Positions 44,126-52,451 of a DNA stretch of 64,000 nt are shown here, in pieces (position 1 is the stretch's first letter; each line of letters starts with the position of its first letter). The notes beneath the pieces are model-generated. The model did no database searches and was not told the origin of the DNA. It was given only the letters and a program-made list of their open reading frames with translations. The translations under genes and the position numbers were made by a program. The stretch is taken from the NCBI RefSeq assembly GCF_030486405.1, contig NZ_CP129613.1:124001-188000 (forward strand). Reading direction: 5' to 3'. Source of the stretch: Mycolicibacterium sp. HK-90 (lineage in GTDB: Bacteria > Actinomycetota > Actinomycetes > Mycobacteriales > Mycobacteriaceae).

Positions 44126-44812
44126 ATGGCCATCGCCTCACCGGTGACGCAGCGCTCGACCGTTGTGGCCCTGCTGTTGTTGACGTGTGCCACCGGGATC
44201 GTCGATGCGGTCAGTGTGCTGGTGCTGGGTCACGTGTTCGTCGCCAACATGACGGGAAACGTGATCTTCCTGGGTTTCTGGTTCGTACCGCACTCGGGCG
44301 TGGACGTGACCGGCGCGCTGGTCGCGTTCGTCGGGTTCGTCCTCGGCACCGTGGTGGGCGGGCGTCTGAGGCGCCATCTCGACAGTCATGTCCGGAACTG
44401 GCTGACGACCGCATTGGGTGTCGAATTCGTTCTGCTGACCGTGCTTTCGATCCTCTGCGGCACGGGAGTGCTGGTATACGACGACAACCGGAAGTTCATC
44501 CTCATCGTCCTGGCGATGACTTTCGGAATTCAGAATGCGACCGCGCGCCAATTCGGAATTCAGGAGTTGAGCACCACGGTGCTGACGCAGACGATCGTCG
44601 GCATCGGTTTCGACAGCAGGCTGGCCGGTGGTACCGGGGATCGCGAGAAGTTGCGTTACGGCGTGGTGCTGACGATGTGTGGCGGTGCGGTCCTGGGTGC
44701 GACGCTGTCCCGGTTCACCGTCGCGCCGGTGATCGGGCTGGCGGCCGTGGTGGTGGCGGTCAGCGCGCTCATCTTCAAGTTCGGACCGGCTCCGGCGCAG
44801 AGTGCTCCTTGA
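44126..44812 (+). CDS. YoaK/DUF1275 family membrane protein
   Basis: A 228-residue protein with about six membrane helices. ATGIVDAVSVLVLGHVFVAN, then MTGNVIFLG, is the DUF1275 signature. Function is unknown in this family, though a permease-like role has been suggested. It follows mam1D by 16 bp with GAGGCGAGG upstream and might be read through from the mce1 operon. Its end overlaps the convergent gene by 38 bp. Confidence 0.88.
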   Translation: MAIASPVTQRSTVVALLLLTCATGIVDAVSVLVLGHVFVANMTGNVIFLGFWFVPHSGVDVTGALVAFVGFVLGTVVGGRLRRHLDSHVRNWLTTALGVEFVLLTVLSILCGTGVLVYDDNRKFILIVLAMTFGIQNATARQFGIQELSTTVLTQTIVGIGFDSRLAGGTGDREKLRYGVVLTMCGGAVLGATLSRFTVAPVIGLAAVVVAVSALIFKFGPAPAQSAP

Positions 44813-45521
44813 TCCACGCCTCGCCTTCGTCCGCCGCGTGCTGCAGGGCGGTGAACTCGCCGAAGTAGTCGGCGACCGCACCCACCACCGGCAACATCCC
44901 GAGGTAACGGTAAACCTTTTGTGGGTGAGGCCTTTTCGCTAGTTCGTCGCCGACGGCGCGCAGCGTGCCGGCGAACTGCCAGAGCTTCTTGGGGAGCGGT
45001 TGCGGCGGCGTCTCCGGGGCCTCGGCGGGACTATGGGTGAGTCGGCGGTCGCAGAGCACCGCGCTCAGCAGCCGAACCTGTTCGCCACGGTCGGCGACGC
45101 CTTCCTCGCGGGCCACCGCACACAACAGGAACGCCTGGTTGGAGAATCCCAGGAAGTCCTGGACCGGAAGTCGGTCGACGATCACGCCCAGCGCACCGGG
45201 GAACGCCACGAGCACGGTGGTCACCGCCCCGGCCCGGTGCAGCCACCACTTCACGTGGCCATCCTGATCCAGCTCTTCCCAGGCGCGGGTTCCCGGCAGC
45301 TCGGCGAAATTGAGTAGTGCGGCCGCCAGGTCCAGGGATTTGCCGACCGGGTTCTGCGAGGACTGCCGGCGATGGGTCCGCCGTTTCAAGCCCAGCGGGT
45401 CGAACCAGGTGAACAGGTCAAGCGCCGGGTTGATCGCTGCCACCGCGTGTCCGAGTGCATCCGCGACGTCTGCGTCCGAGAGCCGGGTGAAAGGCAACAG
45501 GTTGATCCCCACGGTGGCCAT
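44775..45521 (-). CDS. Hypothetical protein, family not recognised
   Basis: A 248-residue protein starting MATVGINLLPFTRLSDADVA. It has moderately hydrophobic helices (GAVTTVLVAFPGALGVIVDR; VYRYLGMLPVVGAVADYFGE) and several conserved-looking Trp/Phe positions, suggesting a helical membrane-associated protein. I do not recognise it. The frame is open to 45638, but that extension overlaps the DUF222 gene start and reads like non-coding; the ATG at 45521 is preferred. It is divergent from the DUF222/HNH gene. Confidence 0.75.
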   Translation of the reverse strand: MATVGINLLPFTRLSDADVADALGHAVAAINPALDLFTWFDPLGLKRRTHRRQSSQNPVGKSLDLAAALLNFAELPGTRAWEELDQDGHVKWWLHRAGAVTTVLVAFPGALGVIVDRLPVQDFLGFSNQAFLLCAVAREEGVADRGEQVRLLSAVLCDRRLTHSPAEAPETPPQPLPKKLWQFAGTLRAVGDELAKRPHPQKVYRYLGMLPVVGAVADYFGEFTALQHAADEGEAWIKEHSAPEPVRT

Positions 45522-45618
45522 CTTGCCGGATATGTCGTGTTCTTCGGGGTTCGGCTTGAGGGAGAAGCGCCCACATCGGCATCCAGAAAGTGTCGTACCC
45601 CTCTGCGATGATCGTGTC

Positions 45619-46878
45619 ATGTCCTCCACCACAGCCACTTTCGATGCTGAGGTGAGTGCTGCGCAGCGGGTGGAGGGATTGTTCGACGAGGTGGCCGAGC
45701 TGATCGGTCAACGCAACGCGATCGACGGGCGCCTGGTGGAGATCGTGGCCGAATTGGACCGCGACGAACTGTGCGGCGCCACCGGCGCCCGCTCGATTCA
45801 GGCGTTGGTGGCCTGGAAAACCGGCATCACCCCACGCAACGCGCAGGTGATGGTGGCCGTCGCGCGGCGGCTGCGGGAGTTCCCCCGCTGCGCGCAAGCG
45901 ATGCGGGAAGGCCGGCTCTCGCTGGACCAGGTCGGGGTGATCGCCGAGAAGGCCGCCGACGGATCCGACGAGCACTATGCCGAGCTGGCCGCCGGCGCCA
46001 CCGTCAACCAGCTGCGCACCGCGGTCAAACTCGAACCGCGCCCCGAACCGGAACCTGAGCCTGAACCCCAGCGGTCGTTCGCCCGCACCGAGGGCGACGG
46101 GTACACCACCTGGCGGATTCGGCTGCCGCGCCTGGAGGCGGCCAAGTTCGATGCCGCCATGCAAGCCCATCGCGATGCGTTGGTCGCGGATTGGAAGCGT
46201 GACCACGACGGCGCAAACGGTGCGGCGGAGCATGCGCCGCCGTTCCCCAACAGTGTGGACGCGTTCATGAGCCTGGTCGAGGCCGGCTGGGACACCGAGG
46301 CCGCGCGCCGTCCGCACGCCCAGCACACCACCGTGGCGGTGCATGTCGACCTCGACAAAGACGGCGGCACACCCGTCGCTTCCCTGCATCTGGGCCCGGT
46401 GTTGACCGATGAGGAACGCCGCTACCTGCTGTGCGATGCCACCTGCGAGGTGTGGTTCGAACGCCACGGCCAACCGATCGGCGCCGGCCGCACCACCCGG
46501 CAGATCAGCCGCCGGCTACGCCGAGCCCTCGAACACCGCGACCGGTGCTGTGTGGTCCCCGGCTGCGGAGCCACCCGCGGTCTGCACGCCCACCACATCA
46601 TGCACTGGGAAGACGGCGGACCCACCGAACTCGACAATCTCGTGCTCATCTGCCCCTACCACCACCGGCTGCACCATCGTCGCCTCATCACAATCACCGG
46701 CCCCGCGCACCGGCTGGTCGTCGCCGACCGTGCCGGCAGACCTTTGCCCGGTGGGTCGTTGGCCCGCCCACCCACCACACCTCCACCCGACGTCCCACCG
46801 TGCCCCGGGCCCACCGGCGAACGCGCCGACTGGTGGTGGTACCAACCCTTCCAACCACAACCACCCCAAGCCGCATAA
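45619..46878 (+). CDS. DUF222 / HNH endonuclease protein (13E12 repeat family)
   Basis: A 419-residue protein with the DUF222 helical domain (about 10-300) and a C-terminal HNH nuclease-like motif (GLHAHHIMHWEDGGPTELDN, then LVLICPYHHRLHHR) with its zinc and catalytic histidines. Actinobacterial genomes carry many near-identical copies, the REP13E12 family of mycobacteria, sometimes phage targets. A Pro-rich tail ends the protein. The ATG at 45619 fits the MSSTTATFDAEVS start. It has no clear partner here. Confidence 0.9.
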   Translation: MSSTTATFDAEVSAAQRVEGLFDEVAELIGQRNAIDGRLVEIVAELDRDELCGATGARSIQALVAWKTGITPRNAQVMVAVARRLREFPRCAQAMREGRLSLDQVGVIAEKAADGSDEHYAELAAGATVNQLRTAVKLEPRPEPEPEPEPQRSFARTEGDGYTTWRIRLPRLEAAKFDAAMQAHRDALVADWKRDHDGANGAAEHAPPFPNSVDAFMSLVEAGWDTEAARRPHAQHTTVAVHVDLDKDGGTPVASLHLGPVLTDEERRYLLCDATCEVWFERHGQPIGAGRTTRQISRRLRRALEHRDRCCVVPGCGATRGLHAHHIMHWEDGGPTELDNLVLICPYHHRLHHRRLITITGPAHRLVVADRAGRPLPGGSLARPPTTPPPDVPPCPGPTGERADWWWYQPFQPQPPQAA

Positions 46879-46930
46879 GCCTGGACGACGCCGAGAAATG
46901 CGGTTTGTCGCCGCCGGTAGCCTGGCCGAT

Positions 46931-47737
46931 ATGCCGAACACCGCGGGCCCGGCTGACGAGTTCGTCAAACGCAACCCGGCGGCGCCGGCCGGGTTCTTTG
47001 CGGCGGAGGCCGCTGGGCTGAAGTGGTTGACCGTCGACGGCGGTGTGCCCGGTGTACAGGTGATCGATTACGACGCAACATCATTGACATTGCAGCGGCT
47101 GCACCCGACAGCGCCCACGGCAATGGTGGCCCGGCGGTTCGGTGAGCAACTGGCGCGTACCCATGACGCCGGAGCGCCCGCGTTCGGGTCCGCCCCGGCA
47201 GGGTACACAGGCGGCGGGTTCTTCGGCCCGATGTCGCAGCCGTTGCCAATGTCGTTGGTGGAGCACGATTCTTGGGGCAGCTTCTACGCCGACGAGCGTC
47301 TGGCGCCGATGGAACAGCTGGCCGCGGGGAGGCTGGGCGAACGGGTGCACGACGCGGTCGTGGCGGTGGCCGGCCTGTGCCGGTCCGGGGTCTTCGACGA
47401 CGACGACCCGCCGGCCCGGCTGCACGGCGACCTGTGGAGCGGCAACGTCATGTGGACCGCGGACGGGGCCGTGCTGATCGACCCTGCCGCCCACGGTGGC
47501 CATCGGGAGACGGATCTGGCCATGCTGGCGCTGTTCGGCTGCCCGTATCTCGGTGAGGTGCTGGCGGGTTATCAATCCGTGCGAGGGCTGCGTGACGGAT
47601 GGCGCGACCGGACCGGCCTGCATCAGCTCTACCCGCTGCTGGCCCACGTGGTGCTGTTCGGTGGTGGATACGCCGGCCAGGTCGAGGCTGTCGCCGGCCA
47701 GATCCTGGCCAACGTCAGCAAACTACGGATCGAGTAG
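46931..47737 (+). CDS. Fructosamine-kinase-like protein
   Basis: A 268-residue protein kinase-fold enzyme with LHGDLWSGNVMW (catalytic Asp) and the metal-binding DPAAHGGHRETDLAM, the signature of fructosamine/ketosamine-3-kinases, which phosphorylate glycated amines for removal. TAGCCT (46918-46923) is 7 nt before the ATG at 46931, so the transcript is probably leaderless and starts there. The longer open frame upstream is a shadow of the HNH gene. Confidence 0.88.
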   Translation: MPNTAGPADEFVKRNPAAPAGFFAAEAAGLKWLTVDGGVPGVQVIDYDATSLTLQRLHPTAPTAMVARRFGEQLARTHDAGAPAFGSAPAGYTGGGFFGPMSQPLPMSLVEHDSWGSFYADERLAPMEQLAAGRLGERVHDAVVAVAGLCRSGVFDDDDPPARLHGDLWSGNVMWTADGAVLIDPAAHGGHRETDLAMLALFGCPYLGEVLAGYQSVRGLRDGWRDRTGLHQLYPLLAHVVLFGGGYAGQVEAVAGQILANVSKLRIE

Positions 47738-48087
47738 TTGCGTGCGCTCGTGCGCCGGCCTCGACATCACGTGCCGCAGGTTGGGGCCGTTTCGGCGCCC
47801 AGAGGAATCGGTTGACACCTGCGCGGCAGACTGACAACGGCAAGGCGCGGAGTTGACGGCGCACAGCAACGTCAGAGCGGCGATACCGCTACCTGGTCAA
47901 CTCTTGCCTGTCGCAAGCGTCAATATGTCTATGCCCAGCGCATCGCCGGTTGATGCGAACGGTAACAGTTTGCGACAAATTGCGAACGCGAAAGATGAAA
48001 TTCTTTTCAGCAATCTAGTGAGGGAGGTCACATTAGTGTTACGTTGCCTGAGATCAACCTGAGAAACCGCCCGAAAGGACTGGTCAG
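47738..48087 (+). promoter_or_regulatory. 350-bp gap before the PE-PPE-like gene
   Basis: No convincing gene lies here; an open frame at 47853-48062 has non-coding composition. The last 110 bp are AT-rich, with an imperfect repeat around 47966-47990 (GTTTGCGAC and TTGCGAAC) and a TANNNT element TACGTT (48040-48045), about 43 nt before the next gene. This is its likely promoter. CGAAAGGACTG supplies the ribosome-binding site. Confidence 0.4.
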
Positions 48088-50211
48088 ATGGCAGTCAAAC
48101 ACCGTAGGCAGCGGCGGCGCATCAAGAGGGTCGCGACCCTCGGGGCGGCTACCGCAACCGTCACCGCGCTTACGGTGGGCGTGGCTCCGCCTCCTCAGGC
48201 TCAGGCCGCCGCGGTCCAGCGCGACCTACGGTTGCAGGCCGGAGTCCACATCTTCCCGCCGCCGGACCAGATTCCGGACCTCACGGGCGGCTTCGGAACC
48301 CAGGTCTACAACGTGTCACAAGACGTCGGCGCGCAGGTGATGACGGCGTTCGTCGACAACTTCAACCTGGCCGTACTGCTACAGGCCGCCGGGCTGGATC
48401 CGACCGCCGCGATCGAGGGCGCACTCAACGATGCGTTGGGCGACGCGCTGGCAAATGCGTTGAGCGAACTGCCCATCGACGTGAGCGAACTTCTGGGAAT
48501 CGACCTCGAGAATCCGTTGTCCTCGGTCGGGATCAACGTGATCACGACCGGCGGGTTGTTCACGCTGCTGCGGCTTCTGGGCGTTGACCTCGGTTGGGTG
48601 GCCCCCTTCCCGAACTCGGTCGCCGACGAGATCAACAACACCGAATACCTGGACATCAGCCTCGAGTCGATCTTCGAAGCAGTCGGTCTGCCCACGAGCG
48701 GCCTTGCGTTCGACGCTCTCAAAGCAACGCTCGCGGCAGTCGGCATCGACCTGCCGCCCCTCAGCACGAATGCGGCCGATGTGCGAATTCCGATCGTCGC
48801 GGGCTGGGGCCTGGGTGCCTTTGCGGCCGGTGCGGCGTATCAACAGGTGGTCGACGATCTGCCGAATCAGCCTGGTGGGGCGGCCTATACCGGGACCGAT
48901 CCGCTGCTCGGCAGCTACACCATCTTGCCGATGATCCTGATCGACAACCCGGGCCGGGCGAACGGTGGCATCCTGGCGCGGGCGTATCCGTTGTTCGGCT
49001 TGCTCGGGATCGAGACGGTGACACCCGATACCCAGGTACAGAGCAGCGGGACCAGCATCCTCGAGGGTGTACCCGTGGTCGGTGACATCCCGTTGTTCGG
49101 GCTCACCCCGGGTGGTGCCAACCTGATCCCGATCAAGATCGACGCGACAGCCGAATACCTGCCGATGTCCGACTTCGCGGCCTGGCCCAACCCGTTCACG
49201 ATGGCGAACAACGTTGCGGCAGGGCTGTTCCCGACCTACATCCTGCGGAACCAGTCACTGGACACGCTGACGACGGTGCTGGTCGACCAGATCGTGTCAC
49301 AGCTCGGCGCCGACATCACCGACTATCTCGCCAATCCCGGGGACGATCCGCAGCTCGGCCCCAAGCTCAACATCTATGTCACGATCCCGGCGAACAGCCT
49401 GCCGCTGCTGGAGCCGACGTACCTCGCGGTGGACGTCGTCAACCTGCTGACCGGAGCGAACTTCAACAACCCGATCGGCACGGCGCTGAGCCCGGTGCTG
49501 ACCAGCCTGGTCAATCTCGGCTACACCGACGTGTACTACGACGAGCAGACGGGCATCTATGACCGCAGTCTCGACGAGGCCGACATCCCCACGGCATTCG
49601 GGACGCTCCCGGCCGACGTCGACTGGGCGCAGGTCCCCGGGCACCTGGCCAACAACCTCGTCACCGGCATTCAGAAGGCCATCGACGACGGCCTGATCAA
49701 CCAGAACCCCGTGCCGAGCCCGATCCAGCAACTGCTCGGGCTGCTCGGGGTGGGCAACCCGCTGGACAGCCTCGTCCCGGATGCGCTCGACACCTTGAAT
49801 GACACGGGGACGCAGAGTCTTACGACGACGAGCTTCGAGCCGCAGTCCATCACTGAGACGAACCTCGGCACGGACACCGTCAACCTGACCACCGAGGAGG
49901 AAGACGCCGGGTCCGAGGTCGAGACAAACACCAAGAAGCTCACCACCGCCGCCGACGACGCTCGGGGGCAGCTGAAGAAGACGGTCGAGGACGCCGGGGA
50001 TCGCGCGAAGACGTCGGCGGAGAAGGCGCGGGAGCGGACGGCCAAAGCCGTCAAGGACGCCCAGGACCGGGTGAACGACATCGCCGAGAAGGGCCGCAAG
50101 CAGATCGAGGCCGCGGCCGAACGCGTCGAGAAGGGCGTGGAGAAGGCGGTCAAGGGCGCCAAGGCCGACACCGACAACGACACGAAGAGCAAGAAGGCCG
50201 ACGCCGCATAG
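48088..50211 (+). CDS. Secreted PE-PPE-domain-like protein with amphipathic helical tail
   Basis: A 707-residue exported protein. A very basic start (KHRRQRRRIKR) and signal peptide end near AQAAA. The region from about 90 to 520 resembles the PE-PPE (serine-hydrolase-like) domain: NLPLLEP-type text (NSLPLLEPTYLAVDVVNLLT) and LVNLGYTDVYYDEQTGIYDR at its end. No PE or PPE motif precedes it. A clear GxSxG was not found where the hydrolase Ser would be, so activity is doubtful. The last 130 residues are a Lys/Glu/Ala-rich amphipathic helix array (for example TAVKDAQDRVNDIAEKGRKQ-like repeats) that could form a coiled coil or bind lipid. It stands alone. Confidence 0.75.
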   Translation: MAVKHRRQRRRIKRVATLGAATATVTALTVGVAPPPQAQAAAVQRDLRLQAGVHIFPPPDQIPDLTGGFGTQVYNVSQDVGAQVMTAFVDNFNLAVLLQAAGLDPTAAIEGALNDALGDALANALSELPIDVSELLGIDLENPLSSVGINVITTGGLFTLLRLLGVDLGWVAPFPNSVADEINNTEYLDISLESIFEAVGLPTSGLAFDALKATLAAVGIDLPPLSTNAADVRIPIVAGWGLGAFAAGAAYQQVVDDLPNQPGGAAYTGTDPLLGSYTILPMILIDNPGRANGGILARAYPLFGLLGIETVTPDTQVQSSGTSILEGVPVVGDIPLFGLTPGGANLIPIKIDATAEYLPMSDFAAWPNPFTMANNVAAGLFPTYILRNQSLDTLTTVLVDQIVSQLGADITDYLANPGDDPQLGPKLNIYVTIPANSLPLLEPTYLAVDVVNLLTGANFNNPIGTALSPVLTSLVNLGYTDVYYDEQTGIYDRSLDEADIPTAFGTLPADVDWAQVPGHLANNLVTGIQKAIDDGLINQNPVPSPIQQLLGLLGVGNPLDSLVPDALDTLNDTGTQSLTTTSFEPQSITETNLGTDTVNLTTEEEDAGSEVETNTKKLTTAADDARGQLKKTVEDAGDRAKTSAEKARERTAKAVKDAQDRVNDIAEKGRKQIEAAAERVEKGVEKAVKGAKADTDNDTKSKKADAA

Positions 50212-50224
50212 CTACGATTGCCGG

Positions 50225-50872
50225 GTGACTTCGGCAAGGCGTGGGCGCGGCAGACCCGCCGGCCCTGGCGTCGACGTCGAGCAGCGGCGCTCGGACCTGC
50301 TCGACGCAGCCGAGCGCGCCATCCGCAGCCACGGGCCCGACGTCGGCATCGCCGAGGTGGCCAAGGAGGCCGGCTTCGTGCGCTCGGCCGTCTATGCGGT
50401 GTTCCCGAACCGGGCGGCGATCCTGTCCGCTCTCGGTGAGCGCCAGGCTCACCGGCTGTTGAGCGAGATCACCAGGCGCGCCGCCGGTTCCACCGATCTG
50501 CGCCGGCGCATGTCGCTGTTCTTCGACGTCATCTGCGGCTGGATGGAGGAGGACCCGAACCTCTACCGCGCGCTCGGCATGCATGCCGCCGGCGGTCATG
50601 AAATGCCGGGAATCTTCGACGAACTCGCGGCCGCGGTCGAGGCGATGCTGGCGGCGTCGATGGCGGCCGGTGGCGCCGATACCGCGCCCGCGGCACCGTG
50701 GGCGCGAGCCATCGTCGGGTCGGCGATGGTCAGCGCGCAGTGGTGGCTCCGGGATTCGTCGATGCCTCGCGCCGAACTCGTCGAGCACCTGACGACGCTG
50801 TGCTGGGACGGCGGGTCGGCATTGCCGTTCAGCCCCTTCGACGTATCGGCTATTGACAGCGGTACGCCATAA
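50225..50872 (+). CDS. TetR-family transcriptional regulator
   Basis: A 215-residue regulator with the DNA-binding domain (RRSDLLDAAERAIRSHGPDV, then IAEVAKEAGFVRSAVYAVFP) and a helical ligand domain. TACGAT (50213-50218) is 6 nt before the GTG start, so the transcript should be leaderless. The stop at 50870-50872 lies within a 29-bp palindrome that also covers the start of the carotenoid oxygenase gene, 8 bp further on. It therefore probably controls that gene, and the pair is likely one unit. Confidence 0.9.
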   Translation: MTSARRGRGRPAGPGVDVEQRRSDLLDAAERAIRSHGPDVGIAEVAKEAGFVRSAVYAVFPNRAAILSALGERQAHRLLSEITRRAAGSTDLRRRMSLFFDVICGWMEEDPNLYRALGMHAAGGHEMPGIFDELAAAVEAMLAASMAAGGADTAPAAPWARAIVGSAMVSAQWWLRDSSMPRAELVEHLTTLCWDGGSALPFSPFDVSAIDSGTP

Positions 50873-50894
50873 AAGACACCATGTCTTTTATGGC
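50866..50894. promoter_or_regulatory. 29-bp palindromic operator at the tetR-oxygenase junction
   Basis: GCCATAAAAGACA (50866-50878) and TGTCTTTTATGGC (50882-50894) are perfect 13-bp arms around CCA. It includes the TetR stop codon and the first five codons of the oxygenase. TTGACA (50853-50858), a consensus -35, lies just upstream. A bound dimer would sit on the promoter/start. Confidence 0.65.
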
Positions 50895-52437
50895 TGCTCC
50901 CGTCTCACCACAGGTCGACGGTCCCTCGCGGTACTGGGAGGACGTCCCCGGCGAATACGACTTGAAACTGACCGAGATCACCGGCGCGATCCCGCAGGGC
51001 TTGACCGGCACGCTCTACCGCAACGGCTCGGGCCGTTGGAACATCGGCGCCTCACAGGTGGACAGCCTGTTCGACGCCGACGGCATGGTGGTGGCTTTCG
51101 CCATCGACGGCGACGGCGTGCGATTCAAGAACCGCTTCGTGCGAACCGAGCACTACCTGACCACCACCGCGGCCGGCCGCATGGTGAAACGCGGCTTCGC
51201 CTATCAGCGGCCGGGAGGGATGCGCGCCAACGCCTTCCGGCTACCGGCCAACACCGCCAACACCAACGTGATGATCGGACCGGACCAACTGCTCGCGCTG
51301 TGGGAGGGCGGCCGCCCGCATGGCATGGACCTCGACACCCTCAACACCATCGGGATGTGCAGTCTCGACGGCGTGCTCAGGGGTCCGGTGGGCGCCTACT
51401 CCGCGCACTACACCTACGACGCGACGACGGACACCAGGGTGAACTTCGGGTTCGACCCCTACTTTCCTCGCCTGGACCTCCGGCACATCCGGAGCGCACC
51501 GAACCGGGACGAAAAGCTCAGGCGCCTGCGTGAACTCGCCGGCGAGGCGATTCCCCGCGTCCGGCTGCGCCTGTACGAGACCGACAGTCGCGGCGCGACG
51601 CGATACTTGCGGGCCGTCCCGCTGCCCGGCATGGGGCTCCTCCACGACATGGCGTTGACGCCGCGCTATGCCGTCTTCATGATGTCTCCGCTGCGGATCA
51701 ACCCCTGGGCGCTCTTGGGACGTCAGACATTCTGGGATGCCATGCAGTTCAAGCACAACGAGCCGTCGTACTTCATCCTCGCCCCGCGTGACGGCGGAAG
51801 AATCCGGGTGGTCGAGACCGACCCGTTCTACATGTGGCACTACGCCAACGCTTACGAGGATGGCGCCGACGTGGTGGTGGAGTTGCCCCGCTTCGCGCCG
51901 GAGACCTTCGGCGGGATGCAGGCCTGGGCATCCGACAGCCGATCCGACATGGCTCAGATGTATGAGGGTGTCACGCCGGATAAGGCGCCGGATACCGTGC
52001 GGCTCACCCGGTTCCGCATCACCGCCGACGACCGCGTAGTGGCCGAACCGCTGGCCCAGATGGGTTGTGAGTTCCCGCAGATCGACCAGCGTCGCTCGAC
52101 TCAACCGCACACGGTGACGTATGTGACCGCACCGGGGGACGGGGAAGGGAGCGGCGACGGCATCGGCCGGTTCAACCACGCCGACGGCACCGTGCAGACG
52201 TACTGCCCGCCGGGCAACAAGCTGGTGGAACCGATCTTCGTGCCGCGCCCGGGCAGTACCGACGAGGCCGACGGCTGGCTGTTGACCGTGGGTTACGACG
52301 AGGCCCAGCATCGCAGCCGGCTGATGGTTTTCGACGCGCCGCGGGTCGAGGCCGGTCCGATCGCCGAGGCCTGGCTGCCGTTCCACCTTCCGATGAGCTA
52401 CCACGGGGCCTTCACCGATCGGGTTGCCGCGCTCTGA
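50881..52437 (+). CDS. Carotenoid cleavage oxygenase family protein
   Basis: A 518-residue beta-propeller dioxygenase. All four iron-binding histidines are in place: His176 (SAHYTYD), His255 (LLHDMALT), His320 (MWHYANAYEDG) and His508 (SYHGAFTD). The family splits carotenoids, apocarotenoids or stilbenes at a double bond; substrate unknown. Starts at 50881 or 50890 (MAAPVSPQ) are both possible. The adjacent TetR and the palindrome over its start suggest it is induced by a ligand, perhaps its substrate. Confidence 0.93.
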   Translation: MSFMAAPVSPQVDGPSRYWEDVPGEYDLKLTEITGAIPQGLTGTLYRNGSGRWNIGASQVDSLFDADGMVVAFAIDGDGVRFKNRFVRTEHYLTTTAAGRMVKRGFAYQRPGGMRANAFRLPANTANTNVMIGPDQLLALWEGGRPHGMDLDTLNTIGMCSLDGVLRGPVGAYSAHYTYDATTDTRVNFGFDPYFPRLDLRHIRSAPNRDEKLRRLRELAGEAIPRVRLRLYETDSRGATRYLRAVPLPGMGLLHDMALTPRYAVFMMSPLRINPWALLGRQTFWDAMQFKHNEPSYFILAPRDGGRIRVVETDPFYMWHYANAYEDGADVVVELPRFAPETFGGMQAWASDSRSDMAQMYEGVTPDKAPDTVRLTRFRITADDRVVAEPLAQMGCEFPQIDQRRSTQPHTVTYVTAPGDGEGSGDGIGRFNHADGTVQTYCPPGNKLVEPIFVPRPGSTDEADGWLLTVGYDEAQHRSRLMVFDAPRVEAGPIAEAWLPFHLPMSYHGAFTDRVAAL

Positions 52438-52451
52438 TCTGTGCGTCAGAC

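Noticed and set aside
45619..46878. The HNH protein as an intein or homing endonuclease in the mce1 region
   Set aside because: It is a free-standing DUF222/13E12-family gene with its own start, common in mycobacteria, and is not inserted in another gene.
47853..48062. A 69-residue open frame in the gap before the PE-PPE-like gene
   Set aside because: AT-rich promoter sequence read as protein; no ribosome-binding site and no family resemblance.
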